From the NCBI GenBank assembly GCA_003001795.1, contig PVNI01000025.1, forward strand, positions 1-64,000: a stretch of 64,000 nucleotides of DNA. Direction: 5' to 3'. Under the pieces are notes generated by a model that was not told the origin of the DNA, did no database searches, and saw only the letters and a list, made by a program, of their open reading frames with translations. The stretch comes from Actinomadura viridilutea (GTDB lineage Bacteria > Actinomycetota > Actinomycetes > Streptosporangiales > Streptosporangiaceae). Each line of letters starts with the position of its first letter. Position 1 is the first letter of the stretch. A program made the position numbers and the translations under genes. Positions 32,630 through 42,257 of the stretch are shown in pieces.

Positions 32630-34105
32630 ATGCCACGAACCGCCGCAGAGACCCCGCTCGTGGAGTCGGCGAGCCCAGCGCTCGACGACCTGATCGAGCG
32701 CGGCCGCGCTCACGGGCGCCTCTCGCTGGACGAGGTGCGCCGTGCCTTCGCGGCGGCGGGCATCAGCCCCGCACAGGGCCGTTCCATCCTGCGCGAGCTG
32801 TCCGAGGAGGGCATCGGCCTGGCCACCGACGACGATGCCGCCCCGGCCAAGGCCCGCGCCCGCGCGCCGCGCGCGCGCCGCGCCGACACCCCGCCGTCCC
32901 GGGCCGCGGGCACCGCGCACGCCGCCCCCGGCGACGCCGACACCGCGGCCTCCGACGCCGGCAGCGCCGAGACCGCAAAGGCCAAGGCCGCCAAGCCCGC
33001 GAAGAAGGCGCGCAAGCGCGCCTCGACCGCGGCGGCCGACCCCGTCGACCCGGCCGCCCCCGTCGATCCGGTCGACGCCCTGGCGGTCGCGGCCGACGCC
33101 GCCGACAACGACGACGCCGACGACGAGGCGTTCGAGGTCACCGAGGTCGAGGTGGACGGCGAGGACACCGCCGCCGACCTGGACGACCAGTCCACCTCCA
33201 TGGGCGACTCGGTGCACACCTACCTCAAGGCGATCGGACGGCGCCAGCTGCTGACCGCCGAGCAGGAGGTGGAGCTGGCCAAGCGCATCGAGGCCGGGCT
33301 GTACGCCGAGCACAAGCTGGCCACCGAGACCATCGACGACCCGCAGCTGCGCGCCGACCTGGAGTGGATCGCCGAGGACGGACGGCGCGCCAAGGCCCAC
33401 ATGCTCGAGGCCAACCTGCGGCTGGTGGTGTCGGTCGCCAAGAAGTACACCGACCGCGGCCTGTCGCTGCTGGACGTGGTGCAGGAGGGCAACCTCGGCC
33501 TGATCCGCGCCGTGGAGAAGTTCGACTACACCAAGGGCTACAAGTTCTCCACCTACGCCATGTGGTGGATCCGGCAGGCCATCCAGCGCGGCTTCGCCGA
33601 CTCGGCCCGCACCATCCGCCTGCCGGTGCACGTGCTGGAGATGCTCAGCAAGCTCAGCCGCGTGGAACGCGACATGCACCAGCGGCTCGGCCGCGAGCCC
33701 ACCCCCGAGGAACTGGCGGTGGAGCTGGACAAGAGCCCCGAGCAGGTGCTGGAGCTGCTGCGCACCAGCCGCCAGCCGATCAGCCTGGACTCCACCATCG
33801 GCGAGGACGGCGAGACCCGCATCGGCGACCTGATCGAGGACGCCGACACGCCCGAGGCGTCCGAGCTGGTCGACCGGCAGCTCATGGCCGACCAGCTGCG
33901 CCGCACCCTGGACGTGCTGTCCCCCCGCGAAGCCAAGATCATGGCGATGCGGTTCGGGCTGTACGACGGCACGCCCCGCACCCTCGACGAGATCGGCAAG
34001 GCGCTCGGGCTGACCCGCGAGCGGATCCGGCAGCTGGAGAAGGAGTCGCTGTCGAAACTGCGGCACCCCAGCAACGCCTACCCGCTGCTGGACTTCGCCA
34101 GCTGA
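32630..34105 (+). CDS. RNA polymerase sigma-70 factor, primary type (RpoD/HrdB-like)
   Basis: A 491-residue group 1 sigma factor. Region 1.1 ([20 protein letters not shown], residues ~14-60) is followed by a Lys/Ala/Asp-rich linker. Region 1.2 is [12 protein letters not shown]. Region 2 includes [27 protein letters not shown] and [14 protein letters not shown]. Region 3 follows, then region 4 with the [18 protein letters not shown] helix-turn-helix. Presence of region 1.1 argues for the principal sigma factor or a close paralogue. The C-terminus [13 protein letters not shown] differs from the usual HrdB ending. The ATG at 32630 has a strong ribosome site. It ends before a strong terminator. 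Confidence 0.92.
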   Translation: MPRTAAETPLVESASPALDDLIERGRAHGRLSLDEVRRAFAAAGISPAQGRSILRELSEEGIGLATDDDAAPAKARARAPRARRADTPPSRAAGTAHAAPGDADTAASDAGSAETAKAKAAKPAKKARKRASTAAADPVDPAAPVDPVDALAVAADAADNDDADDEAFEVTEVEVDGEDTAADLDDQSTSMGDSVHTYLKAIGRRQLLTAEQEVELAKRIEAGLYAEHKLATETIDDPQLRADLEWIAEDGRRAKAHMLEANLRLVVSVAKKYTDRGLSLLDVVQEGNLGLIRAVEKFDYTKGYKFSTYAMWWIRQAIQRGFADSARTIRLPVHVLEMLSKLSRVERDMHQRLGREPTPEELAVELDKSPEQVLELLRTSRQPISLDSTIGEDGETRIGDLIEDADTPEASELVDRQLMADQLRRTLDVLSPREAKIMAMRFGLYDGTPRTLDEIGKALGLTRERIRQLEKESLSKLRHPSNAYPLLDFAS

Positions 34106-34144
34106 CCCGCGCCGCTCCCTTCGGACGCGCCTTCCCGGCACGAC

Positions 34145-34181
34145 GGGGCCCGCCGGACCGCTCACGAGTCCGGCGGGCCCC
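34145..34181. terminator. Strong hairpin between sigma factor and ABC permease
   Basis: GGGGCCCGCCGGAC (34145-34158) pairs perfectly with GTCCGGCGGGCCCC (34168-34181) around 9 bases. It is symmetrical, so it can terminate both convergent transcripts. Confidence 0.8.
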
Positions 34182-34197
34182 GCTTCGCGTCCGCAGG

Positions 34198-35073
34198 TCA
34201 GTCGCCCCGGCGGAACTGGACGATCGCCCCGGTCATCAGGACCACGCCGATCAGCACGATCAGCACGACCTCCAACCACACCGGCACCAGCCACCCGTTC
34301 CAGGTGACCCCGGGATCGAACACCCGCCGCAGCTCCGGCGACACGTCCAGGTGGGAGAACACCGCGTGGCGCAGCGGGTCCACCGCATAGGTCAGCGGGT
34401 TGAACCGGGTCAGCACGCTCAGCCACGCCGGCAGGCCGTTCAGCGGGTACAGCGCGCCCGACAGGAACATCAGCGGCATGATGCCCACCTGCATGATCCC
34501 GAAGAAGGAGTGCACGCTGGTGATCCGCGCCGCCAGCAGCAGTCCGAACGCCGTCAAGGAGAACGCCGTCAGGAACATCAGCCCCAGCAGCTCGGCCAGC
34601 AGGACCGGGTCGTAGGGCACCCCCACCAACCCGGCCAGCGCCAGGATCAGCACGCTCTGCACGGTGGCGACCACGGAGCCGCCCAGGCACTTGCCGACCA
34701 CGATGGCGGTCCGGCTGACCGGTGCGACCAGCATCTCCCGCAGGAACCCGAACTCGCGGTCCCACACGATCGACCCGGCCGAGAACATCGCGGTGAACAT
34801 CACCGAGGTGGCGCACACGCCGGGGAAGATGAACGTCTTCAGGTCCACCTCGCCCGCCGGGCCCGGCCCGGACGTCATCAGCGTGGACAGGCCCGTGCCC
34901 ATGACCAGCAGCCACAGCAGCGGCTGCAGCAGATTGGCCACCAACCGCATCCGGTCCCGCCAGAACCAGATGAGCTCCCGGTGCAGGACGATCTTCACCG
35001 CCCGCAGGTCGTGCCGGACGCTGCGTTCGGGCACCCGCACCGCCTGAGGCGCCAGCGCGACGTCCATCGTCAT
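34198..35073 (-). CDS. ABC-2 type transporter permease (drug/daunorubicin resistance type)
   Basis: A 291-residue permease with six membrane helices and the ABC2 family core IVWDREFGFLREMLVAPVSR and FLSGALYPLNGLPAWLSVLTRFNPLTYAVDPLR. It pairs with the ATPase encoded just upstream, whose stop it overlaps by 4 bases (ATGA). DrrB-like exporters of this type extrude hydrophobic drugs or lipids. An ATG 6 bases downstream has better ribosome-site spacing and may be the actual start. Confidence 0.88.
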   Translation of the reverse strand: MTMDVALAPQAVRVPERSVRHDLRAVKIVLHRELIWFWRDRMRLVANLLQPLLWLLVMGTGLSTLMTSGPGPAGEVDLKTFIFPGVCATSVMFTAMFSAGSIVWDREFGFLREMLVAPVSRTAIVVGKCLGGSVVATVQSVLILALAGLVGVPYDPVLLAELLGLMFLTAFSLTAFGLLLAARITSVHSFFGIMQVGIMPLMFLSGALYPLNGLPAWLSVLTRFNPLTYAVDPLRHAVFSHLDVSPELRRVFDPGVTWNGWLVPVWLEVVLIVLIGVVLMTGAIVQFRRGD

Positions 35074-36050
35074 CTCCTCCCCCGCGCGACCAAGCGCATC
35101 CAGTCGGCCCCGGACGCCTCGGCGTCGCGGATCGTCTTCCCGGTGAACGACATGAACACATCGTCCAGCGACGGCCGCGACACGCTCACCGAGCGGATCG
35201 GCACGCCCAGCTCGGCGAACAGCCGCGGCACGAACTCCTCCCCCGCCGCCACCGCGAACGTCACCGCGCCTTCGGCGACCACCGCCTCCACGTCGAACCG
35301 CTCCTTCAGCGCCGTGATCGCCGCCCCGTCGTCGTCGGTGTGGATCTGCACCCGGTCCTTGCCCACGCCCGCTTTGAGCGCTTCGGGCGTGTCCAGCGCC
35401 ACGATCCGCCCCGCATCCATGATCGCGATGCGGTCGCAGTACTCCGCCTCGTCCATGTAGTGGGTCGTCAAGAAGATCGTGATCTGCTCGGCGTCGCGCA
35501 GCCGGCGGATGTAGTCCCAGATCGACGAGCGGGTCTGCGGATCCAGTCCGACCGTCGGCTCGTCGAGGAACAGCACCCGCGGCGAGTGCAGCAGTCCGCG
35601 GGCGATCTCCAGGCGGCGTTTCATGCCGCCCGAGTACGTCTGCGCCAGGTCGCCGCGCCGGTCCCACAGCCCGACCATCTCCAGCACCTGCCGCATCCGC
35701 TCGCGCGCCGCCGCGCGCGGCACCCCGTACAGCTCGGCGTGGAAGCGCAGGTTCTGCTCGCCGCTCAGATATCCGTCCAGGGTCGGGTCCTGGAAGACCA
35801 GCCCGATGTTGCGGCGCACCTGGTCGCGCTCGGCCACCACGTCGAACCCGGCGACCCGCGCCGTGCCCGCGGTGGGACGCAGGAGGGTGCACAGCATGTT
35901 GATCGTCGTGGACTTGCCGGCGCCGTTCGGGCCGAGGAACCCGAAGATCTCGCCGGGCCGGACGGCGAACTCGATCCCCCGTACGGCCTCGACGTCACCG
36001 AACCGCTTGACCAAGCCGTCGACCTCGACGGCCGACTCCCCGCTCGGCAT
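35070..36050 (-). CDS. ABC transporter ATP-binding protein (DrrA-type)
   Basis: A 326-residue ATPase with Walker A GPNGAGKST, a VFQDPTLDGYLSGEQNL Q-loop, signature YSGGMKRRLEIARGL, Walker B VLFLDEPTVGLD and H-loop LTTHYMDEAEYCDR. The DrrA-type C-terminal domain ends in RPSLDDVFMSFTGKTIRD. The ATG at 36050 follows GGGAGGC. It is divergent from a MarR gene, with a shared inverted repeat between them, suggesting MarR-controlled drug efflux. Confidence 0.92.
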   Translation of the reverse strand: MPSGESAVEVDGLVKRFGDVEAVRGIEFAVRPGEIFGFLGPNGAGKSTTINMLCTLLRPTAGTARVAGFDVVAERDQVRRNIGLVFQDPTLDGYLSGEQNLRFHAELYGVPRAAARERMRQVLEMVGLWDRRGDLAQTYSGGMKRRLEIARGLLHSPRVLFLDEPTVGLDPQTRSSIWDYIRRLRDAEQITIFLTTHYMDEAEYCDRIAIMDAGRIVALDTPEALKAGVGKDRVQIHTDDDGAAITALKERFDVEAVVAEGAVTFAVAAGEEFVPRLFAELGVPIRSVSVSRPSLDDVFMSFTGKTIRDAEASGADWMRLVARGRR

Positions 36051-36073
36051 GCGGGCCTCCCTTGACTCAATCG

Positions 36074-36104
36074 ATGGGACTGCCCAACCATAGGGATGTC
36101 CCAT
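36074..36104. promoter_or_regulatory. Inverted repeat ATGGGAC...GTCCCAT, likely MarR operator
   Basis: Seven-base arms (36074-36080 and 36098-36104) separated by 17 bases lie in the 97-base gap between the divergent efflux ATPase and MarR genes. The spacing suits a MarR dimer covering about 30 bp. Confidence 0.5.
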
Positions 36105-36147
36105 TTTTCCGTCAAGAGATTATCGGACACGCCGAAGGAGCCTTGCC

Positions 36148-36699
36148 GTGGCGCATCCACGACCAGCGGAGCGACGGAACTGCGCGTACGTCGGCCCCGC
36201 GCCCACGCCGCCCGAGCCCCTGCTGCGCAACCCCGCCTATCTGGTCACCGAGCTGATGAAGCTGATCCGCCGCGAATCGGCCAACGCTCCGTCCGCCGGG
36301 GAGCCCGCCGAGCGCCTGCCCGTCCCGGCCGCCCTGGTGCTGGCGTGCGTGGCCTCCGACGGTCCCCTGTCGCAGCGGCAGGTCAGCGAGCGCCTGCGCA
36401 TGGACCCCGCCGACGTGGTCGGCCTCGTCGACACGCTGGAAGAACGCGGATACGTCGAACGCCGCCGCGACCCCGAGGACCGCCGCCGCTACGCCTTGGA
36501 CGTCACCGAGGACGGACGGCTGTTCCTGGGCCGCTGCTGCGAGGCCGGGCTGCGCCTCAACCAGCGGCTGTTCGCCCCGCTCTCGGCGGAGGAACTGCAC
36601 CAGTTCACCGACATGATCGTGCGGGTCCTCGCCCACCACGACCCCCGATTCGCCGATCTCGGCGGCGCGGCCCGCTCTCCCCGCCCTGACCCCGTCTGA
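36148..36699 (+). CDS. MarR family transcriptional regulator
   Basis: A 183-residue regulator. The winged helix is visible as LSQRQVSERLRMDPADVVGLVDTLEERGYVERRRDPEDRRRYALDVTEDG, whose D-R-R wing is the MarR signature. Flanking helices serve dimerisation. The GTG start at 36148 follows GAAGGAG. Divergent transcription from the ABC exporter implies it represses that operon and itself; the ligand is unknown. Confidence 0.9.
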   Translation: MAHPRPAERRNCAYVGPAPTPPEPLLRNPAYLVTELMKLIRRESANAPSAGEPAERLPVPAALVLACVASDGPLSQRQVSERLRMDPADVVGLVDTLEERGYVERRRDPEDRRRYALDVTEDGRLFLGRCCEAGLRLNQRLFAPLSAEELHQFTDMIVRVLAHHDPRFADLGGAARSPRPDPV

Positions 36700-36856
36700 G
36701 CACGAGAAGCCGGCTACGTCCCCGAGCACCCGCCGACGACGACCGCCCCAGGTTGCCGACCGCCGGAGTCCAGGAAGCCGATGAGCACCTTCAGGTGGGC
36801 GCAGGCCCCCGATAACTTCGGAGTGCCTGCTCCTGCCAGAGGTGACGCCCTCGTGC

Positions 36857-37856
36857 CTGACACCCTCGTCTCGGCAACGCCCCGGCACCCCTTCATGCGG
36901 ATCTTCATGCGGACATCGCCATGGTCGGCGCGGTCGTCGACGCCCCGGACTCCTGGATCGACCGGACCGCCGACCCCGACCGCTGGTGGCAGGCCGTCAA
37001 CGACGACCGGGCGATCGTCGCCCGGCTCCATGACGGTGCGGTCGATCTGGCCGACGAGACCGGCGCCGACCCGGCTGCCCTGCCCGCGTGCTCCTGCTCA
37101 GCCCCCGGCCTCGTCCACCACATGCTGGAACCGCTGCAGGCACACAGCAAGCACAAGGTGCTGGAGTTCGACGCCGGATGGACCGACGAGCCGCTGACCG
37201 CCCTCGGAACCAACGTCGTCACTATCGAGATCGACGCCGCCTGGCCGCCCAGGCACGCGCCGACCTCGCCTCCGCCGAACTGTCGCCGACAGTGCGCGTT
37301 GGAGACCGCGCCGACGACTGGAAGCCCACCGCCCCCTACGACCGGGGGCGCATCACCTGCGGCGTGACCGCCTTCCCCGACACCTGGGCGGAGCAGACCC
37401 GCGCCAGCGGCGTCATCGCCGCCGGGACCGCGTCCGGCCCGACCGGCGACCGGCGCGCCTTGATGCCGATGCGCGACCAGGCCCCGGCAGCAGCGCAGCC
37501 CACCGCACAGCCACGCGAAACGCGGACCTCCCTCGAGCCGCGCAAGCTCGCGGCGGGGCAGGACGGCCTGGCCGTGGCGATCGCTGAGCTGCTGCGGCGC
37601 GTCTCAGGCGGCTCCACCAACACAGACGGCATCTACCGGCTGGAGGCGCACAAGGACGCCTCATATGCCCCCAGCGTCGCCCGGCCGCCCCCCGGAGGGG
37701 CGAAGGTCAGCCGGAGCGGACCACACAACCTGCGGCACGAAAACACAACGGCCCACCACCGATGGATGGGCGTGAAGAGACCCGAACAAAGCCCACTTCG
37801 GCCTGTCGGTGACCCGCGCGGCACGCATGTGCGGTCCGACCGTCCCATCCATCGCT
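36857..37856 (+). pseudogene. Decayed PCMT-like methyltransferase
   Basis: Fragments of one protein-L-isoaspartate-methyltransferase-like protein are spread over three frames. They are VSATPRHPFM near 36867, then DRTADPDRWWQAVNDDRAIVARLHDGAVDLAD (36960-37060) and MLEPLQAHSKHKVLEFDAGWT (37120-37185). RADLASAELSPTVRVGD and VTAFPDTWAEQTR follow near 37260-37400, then SGPHNLRHENTTAHHRWMGVKRPEQS up to about 37800. The SAM motif (expected LEIGTGTG) is destroyed and several indels are needed to restore a frame. Order and spacing match the intact paralogue at 43814-44983. Confidence 0.7.
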
Positions 37857-37914
37857 GGTCTCTGCGGCGTCACACCTCCCGGTGCATCACCCGAGCTTGA
37901 GAGAAGGGACCAAG

Positions 37915-38746
37915 ATGAGCAGCCCCACCTCTGCCGACAGTTTCGTCAGCGTCCCTGAACCCGCGAGCGTCGCCCGCATGTACGACTACTACCTGGGCGG
38001 CAAGGACAACTACGAGGTCGACCGCGAAGCCGCTGAACGGATCCTGGCCAAAGCTTCCTGGCTCCGGCCGATCGCCCGGCACAACCGTTGGTTTCTGGCA
38101 CGGGCCGTCCGCCACTGTCTGAAGTCGGGGATCCGGCAGGTCGTCGATATCGGCACCGGATTCCCCACCTCCCCCAGCCCGTGGGAGGTCGCACGGGACA
38201 TCGCCCCGGAGACCCGCGTCATCGGCGTCGACAACGACGAGACGGTCCTCGCCCACGCCCGCACCCGCCAGGTCGAGATCATCAAAGGGGACCTGCGCGA
38301 CCCGAACGCCATCCTTGACCGCCTCGACGGACTGGTCGACTGGTCCCGGCCCGTCGCGCTCACCTTGGCCGCCGTCCTGCACTTTCTCACCGAGGACGAC
38401 GACCCCGCCGGGTGCGTGCGCGCGTTCCGCAACACGATGGCCCCGGGAAGCCGATTGGTGATCTCCCATATCAGCCGGGACGGCACCCCCGGCCGACGTC
38501 ATCGAAGCGATCGAACAGGAGTACAGCGCCAACGCCGCCGCCCCGCTCGTGTTCCGCACCAACCAGGAAATCCTGAACTTGTTCGACGGGTTCACCCTGG
38601 AGGAACCCGGCCTGGTACCAGTCGAGGACTGGCGTCCCGATCCCCGGTTCGCCCCGGACTTGTCCACCATCGGCGGCGACACTGCGACGCTGGTGCAGGG
38701 CGTGGGAGCAGTAGGCGTACTGCAGGCGGCATCGGAGACGGGGTGA
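37915..38746 (+). pseudogene. SAM-dependent methyltransferase (SAV2177/DUF574 type), frameshifted
   Basis: The first ~190 codons encode a typical SAV2177-like methyltransferase: SVARMYDYYLGGKDNYEVDREAAE, then VVDIGTGFPTSPSPWEVAR and VDNDETVLAHAR, and LAAVLHFL. After SHISRDGTP the frame breaks at a run of five Cs (about 38485-38489). Removing one C restores ADVIEAIEQEYSANA, then LFDGFTLEEPGLVPVEDWRPD and the natural stop at 38746. So it is a single +1 indel in an otherwise conserved 277-residue protein: a recent mutation or a sequencing error. ATG 37915 follows AGAAGGGA. Confidence 0.8.
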
Positions 38747-38825
38747 TCTCCGACCTGCTCACCGAGAACGGGGCCATCATCGATTCGACGTAGCGACAGT
38801 TGGTCGAGGCCGTCCCGAGGCACGA

Positions 38826-39677
38826 TTGCGCGCCTCGGGACGCCGCCCCGCTTGGAGCTCACCGCTCATCACCCCCGCCGACTGGAACTGGCCTGTCCAC
38901 GACGGCATGAACGTGCTGGAGATCGGCACCGGCACCGGGTACACCGCCGCGCCGCTGTGCGAACGGCTCGGCTCGCAGCACGTCAGCACCGTCGACATCG
39001 ACCCGGAGCTGACCGAGGCCGCCCGGCGCCGCCTCGCCGACGCCGGCTACCGGCCCGCCGTCATCACCGGCGACGGGCTGCTCGGGGACCCCGCCCACGC
39101 CCCGTTCGACCGGGTTCTGGCGACCGTGGCGACCGAACGCGTGCCGTATGCGTGGGTGGAGCAGACCCGCGTGGGCGGGGTGATCCTGGCCGACGTCCGG
39201 CCCCGCGGCATGACCTGGGCCGGGGCGCTCGCCCGCCTCACCGTCACCGGGGACGGGACCGCCGGCGGGCCGTTGATCCCGGCGACGTGGGGGTTCATGT
39301 CGACGCGCCGGGAGGTGGACCGGCCCGGCATTCCCGAGGCCGCGCCCATCGACACGTCGGTCGTGCGCACCCGCACCAGCCCGGTCGGCGGCGCCGCCCT
39401 GCGCACCCCCGGCCTGTCCCTGCTGATCTGGCAGCGCCTGCCCGGCATCACCGTGTTCCCCCGCCCGGACGGCGCCCAGATCGTCACCCCGGACGCCTCC
39501 TGGGCCACCGTCACCACCACAGCCCCCGCCACGGTCGAGCACGGCGGCCCGACCGACCTCTGGCAGCAGGTCGAAGAAGCCCACGCATGGTGGACTGCAC
39601 ACAACGCCCCAGGCGGAGAGGCCTTGCCTGCGCTGACCCAGCGACTTCACCACCAGACACCAGACGGGAAGCCCTGA
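38826..39677 (+). pseudogene. N-terminally truncated PCMT-like methyltransferase
   Basis: The frame carries a clear PCMT Rossmann core: MNVLEIGTGTGYTAAPL, VSTVDIDPELTEAARRRL, ITGDGLLGDP and FDRVLATVATERVPYAWVEQTRVGGVIL. A long C-terminal domain like that of the 43814-44983 protein follows. It lacks the ~100-residue N-terminal part that holds the substrate-binding S-x-S-Q-P segment; the 25 codons before MNVLEIG are not conserved. If expressed, translation would start at ATG 38907 (256 residues). Probably non-functional. Confidence 0.65.
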
Positions 39678-39831
39678 GCTGGATGCCGCGGCCCAACACA
39701 CGAAGCGAAAGGGAGAACCCGAAAGAATCCCGTGAAGGCCATGCATGATCGTGGGGACGCTCGCGCGTCTGCTGCTGGTCTGAGCCTGCGTCAGTGGGAA
39801 GGGGCGATCGACCGTCGGGCATTCTGGTGGC

Positions 39832-40257
39832 GTGTCTGTGTCGCTGGTCCCCTGGGTCGTCTCGCTCGGGCTGCTGCTGGTGGGTGTGTTGACGGCCACA
39901 TGGGCCGTGCGAGAGCTGGGACAGATCCTCCGCGATCTGCGCCGTTTCCATCGCGCGGAGGGCGAGGTCGTGGACGTGCGCCAGGACTGGTACGGCGACG
40001 GGAGCAGCTACCACCCCGTCGTCCGGTTCCGCACGTCGAACGGCACGAGCGTGCAGGCACCCAGCCGTCATGGCGACAGATCTCCCGGTGCGCACCCCGG
40101 ACAACGCGTCACCGTCTGCTACAACCCCGCGAACCCGCAGGATGTCTTCCTGGCGGGCTGGTGGCGCAGCGGCATGGGAGCGTGGACGCTGTGCTTCGTG
40201 GCCGGCACAGCATTCGCCGCCTTCGCAACATACGGGCTGACCGTACTACTCAGATGA
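39832..40257 (+). CDS. DUF3592-like membrane protein
   Basis: A 141-residue protein with an N-terminal membrane helix (VPWVVSLGLLLVGVLTATWAV). A soluble beta-rich segment contains EGEVVDVRQDW, YHPVVRFRTSNGT and GQRVTVCYNPANPQDVFL. A second membrane helix closes the C-terminus. This organisation matches DUF3592 proteins, whose function is unknown. The start is GTG 39832, giving a membrane helix directly at the N-terminus. Confidence 0.7.
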   Translation: MSVSLVPWVVSLGLLLVGVLTATWAVRELGQILRDLRRFHRAEGEVVDVRQDWYGDGSSYHPVVRFRTSNGTSVQAPSRHGDRSPGAHPGQRVTVCYNPANPQDVFLAGWWRSGMGAWTLCFVAGTAFAAFATYGLTVLLR

Positions 40258-40676
40258 GGCATCTCACTATAGACGCATTCGCGCCGCCATGCTGGACATG
40301 CAAGCTGGACGGAGCCAATCGACACAGACAGTACACCAATGACCGGAACCTTACGGAACCTCACCACGATCGCGGAGTGGCACGGCGAAGTGTAGGGGGA
40401 ACAGACCGACACTGCGCTACGAGCACGAAAGTTCTCTGGAGGATTTTTCTGCGGTGAAATAATTTCACCATACCGCAACCGAGAAGTTGGCACAATCGAT
40501 GAAGCCAGAGAAACCGATTGTCACCTTGTCGCGTCATCTCGACCGGTCACGGATACCCATTCTTGCGGAGACTGCAGCTCAGGTCTCGGACTAGTACAAG
40601 CCAGCACTGCGGAACCCAAACTTCCGCTGACCTGCTCCACGTTGAGCATTCGTCCATACCGCTATGGACATTGCGA
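40258..40676. other. Interval between DUF3592 gene and first pentapeptide gene
   Basis: No supported gene. It has lower GC than the surroundings. It contains the palindrome at 40453-40469, and from about 40607 it repeats the flank found at 42190-42257. Confidence 0.55.
40453..40469. promoter_or_regulatory. AT-rich palindrome GGTGAAAT-A-ATTTCACC
   Basis: Eight-base arms (40453-40460, 40462-40469) are separated by a single A in an AT-rich patch. GCGGT/ACCGC outer arms flank it at 40451-40455 and 40472-40476. No recognised regulator; it may be an operator or a terminator stem downstream of convergent genes. Confidence 0.4.
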
Positions 40677-41921
40677 TTATTGTTCACCCTCTACCTGTTT
40701 GATACGTTCGACTACCCGAGGGTCAGACGCAACTTCTGATGGCAACTTGGTTGTCACACCTGGCCGCGCCGCTACTACTTGCTTTACCGTAAGCCAACGC
40801 ACTCGACTCAGGTCCGCATCCTTGAGGTTTGCGCCTGTCAGGTCCGTATCTTCCAGCGAGGAACTGCGCAAGTTCGCACCTTTCAGGTTGGCGTGGCGCA
40901 GACATGCGCTCTCCAGCCAGGATTCACGCAAGTCTACGTTTTGGAGATTGGCATTACTCAAGTCCGCAAATTCCATAAAGGCGTTACTCAGGTCCGCACC
41001 ACGCAGATTAGCGCCACACAGCTTGGCACGTGCCAGCATGGCGCCACCCAGGATTGCGTTCATTAGTTTGGCGTTACGCAGGTCTGCACTTATCAGCCTG
41101 GCCTCAATCAGGATCGCTTCCACCAGTACGGCGTTACTCAGATTCACCCCTAGCAGAACAGCGTCAATCAGGTTCGCGCCTTCCAAATCGGCACCACTCA
41201 GGTCCGCGTCGTCCAGAGTGGCGTCACGGAGGTCTGCATACCACAGACTTGCGCCACTCAGCTTGGCGCCTTCCAAAACGGCGTCACGCATGTCAGCGTT
41301 GTCAAGTCTGGCGCCGGCCAGATACCTATAGCTCAGGTCTAGGGGCGCCGCAATGCGGTCGACGTGTCGACGCGAGGCGGTTCGGGTGAGTGCGGTGAGC
41401 GCAGCCTGCACGTCGGCTTCCGGCTCGTCTGACAGAGACTGGCGACGTTCACGGGAGGCCTCGTCAGAACTGCGGCAATCCGGGGCGCGATCCCGGACGA
41501 ACGCGACGAGAACTTGGGTGGCGTGGGTGGCCTGGTCGGGCGCATCCTGCACAATCTGCTCAAGGGCTAGGACCCCACCATAGCGAACATACATCTCCGA
41601 CGATCCCAAGCGCTCCAGGGCTTTGATAAACCGGTCCGTAACCTGACCTCGACGGGAGAGCCGATAGTTGCGCCAGGTGAACCAGAGCGCGACCACGCCA
41701 CCCAACCCGAGCAGGAGCTGGGTGACGGCATGGCGAAAACTGGCGATCAGCGGCCCAACCGTCGACTGGTTGTCGACCCCCTTGAGATACTTGCCGTCAA
41801 ACCACCAGGGGCCCCGCCATAGCAGCAGAACCACCCCGGTGCCAACGAGTAGCACGAGAACCACAAACGTCATGTTCGACAGCCATCCCCGCAGGGAACG
41901 GCCAGACTTCATGTTCGGCAT
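40677..41921 (-). CDS. Pentapeptide-repeat membrane protein, copy 1
   Basis: A 414-residue protein. Two membrane helices occupy the N-terminal part (FVVLVLLVGTGVVLLLW, ~18-34, and LLLGLGGVVALWFTW, ~70-84). A cytoplasmic helical region follows, with RFIKALERLGSSEMYVRYGGVLALEQI. About 34 pentapeptide repeats of A(D/N)LxX type run from ~195 to 365, as in ADLSGADLEGANL and SNANLQNVDL, and should form a right-handed quadrilateral beta-helix. The C-terminal tail is charged. Function is unknown; some pentapeptide proteins mimic DNA or bind gyrase, but membrane-anchored actinobacterial ones are uncharacterised. The start is ATG 41921; an ATG three codons on is possible. Confidence 0.85.
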   Translation of the reverse strand: MPNMKSGRSLRGWLSNMTFVVLVLLVGTGVVLLLWRGPWWFDGKYLKGVDNQSTVGPLIASFRHAVTQLLLGLGGVVALWFTWRNYRLSRRGQVTDRFIKALERLGSSEMYVRYGGVLALEQIVQDAPDQATHATQVLVAFVRDRAPDCRSSDEASRERRQSLSDEPEADVQAALTALTRTASRRHVDRIAAPLDLSYRYLAGARLDNADMRDAVLEGAKLSGASLWYADLRDATLDDADLSGADLEGANLIDAVLLGVNLSNAVLVEAILIEARLISADLRNAKLMNAILGGAMLARAKLCGANLRGADLSNAFMEFADLSNANLQNVDLRESWLESACLRHANLKGANLRSSSLEDTDLTGANLKDADLSRVRWLTVKQVVAARPGVTTKLPSEVASDPRVVERIKQVEGEQ

Positions 41922-42257
41922 ATTCGCTTCACAACGCAGTCCGCGACATTACACGCAGCCTGCTGCGCGACCGGGGCCGGCATATCGGACCAACCACCGT
42001 GAGCGTGTGGGGTTGTCGAATGCAGGCCATGCGACAGGTGGACAGGCTGGTACGCGCCCCCGACCAAATCCCTCTAGGCGATACACAATTGGAAAGACAT
42101 ACAAGTACAATAAAGCGATACGGGACAGTCCTTACGTCCCACAGCTTGGTTGGCAGTCGACAGAAGCTGGACCAATACGGGAAGGCTCTGCGGAGCCCAA
42201 ACTTCCGCTTGACTACTCCACGTTGAGTATTCGTCAATGCCGTCATCGCTATTGCGC
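41922..42257. other. Spacer between duplicated pentapeptide genes
   Basis: No supported gene. The part next to each gene is shared between duplication units. A TAATGT -10-like hexamer lies on the minus strand about 50 bases upstream of copy 1. Confidence 0.5.
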
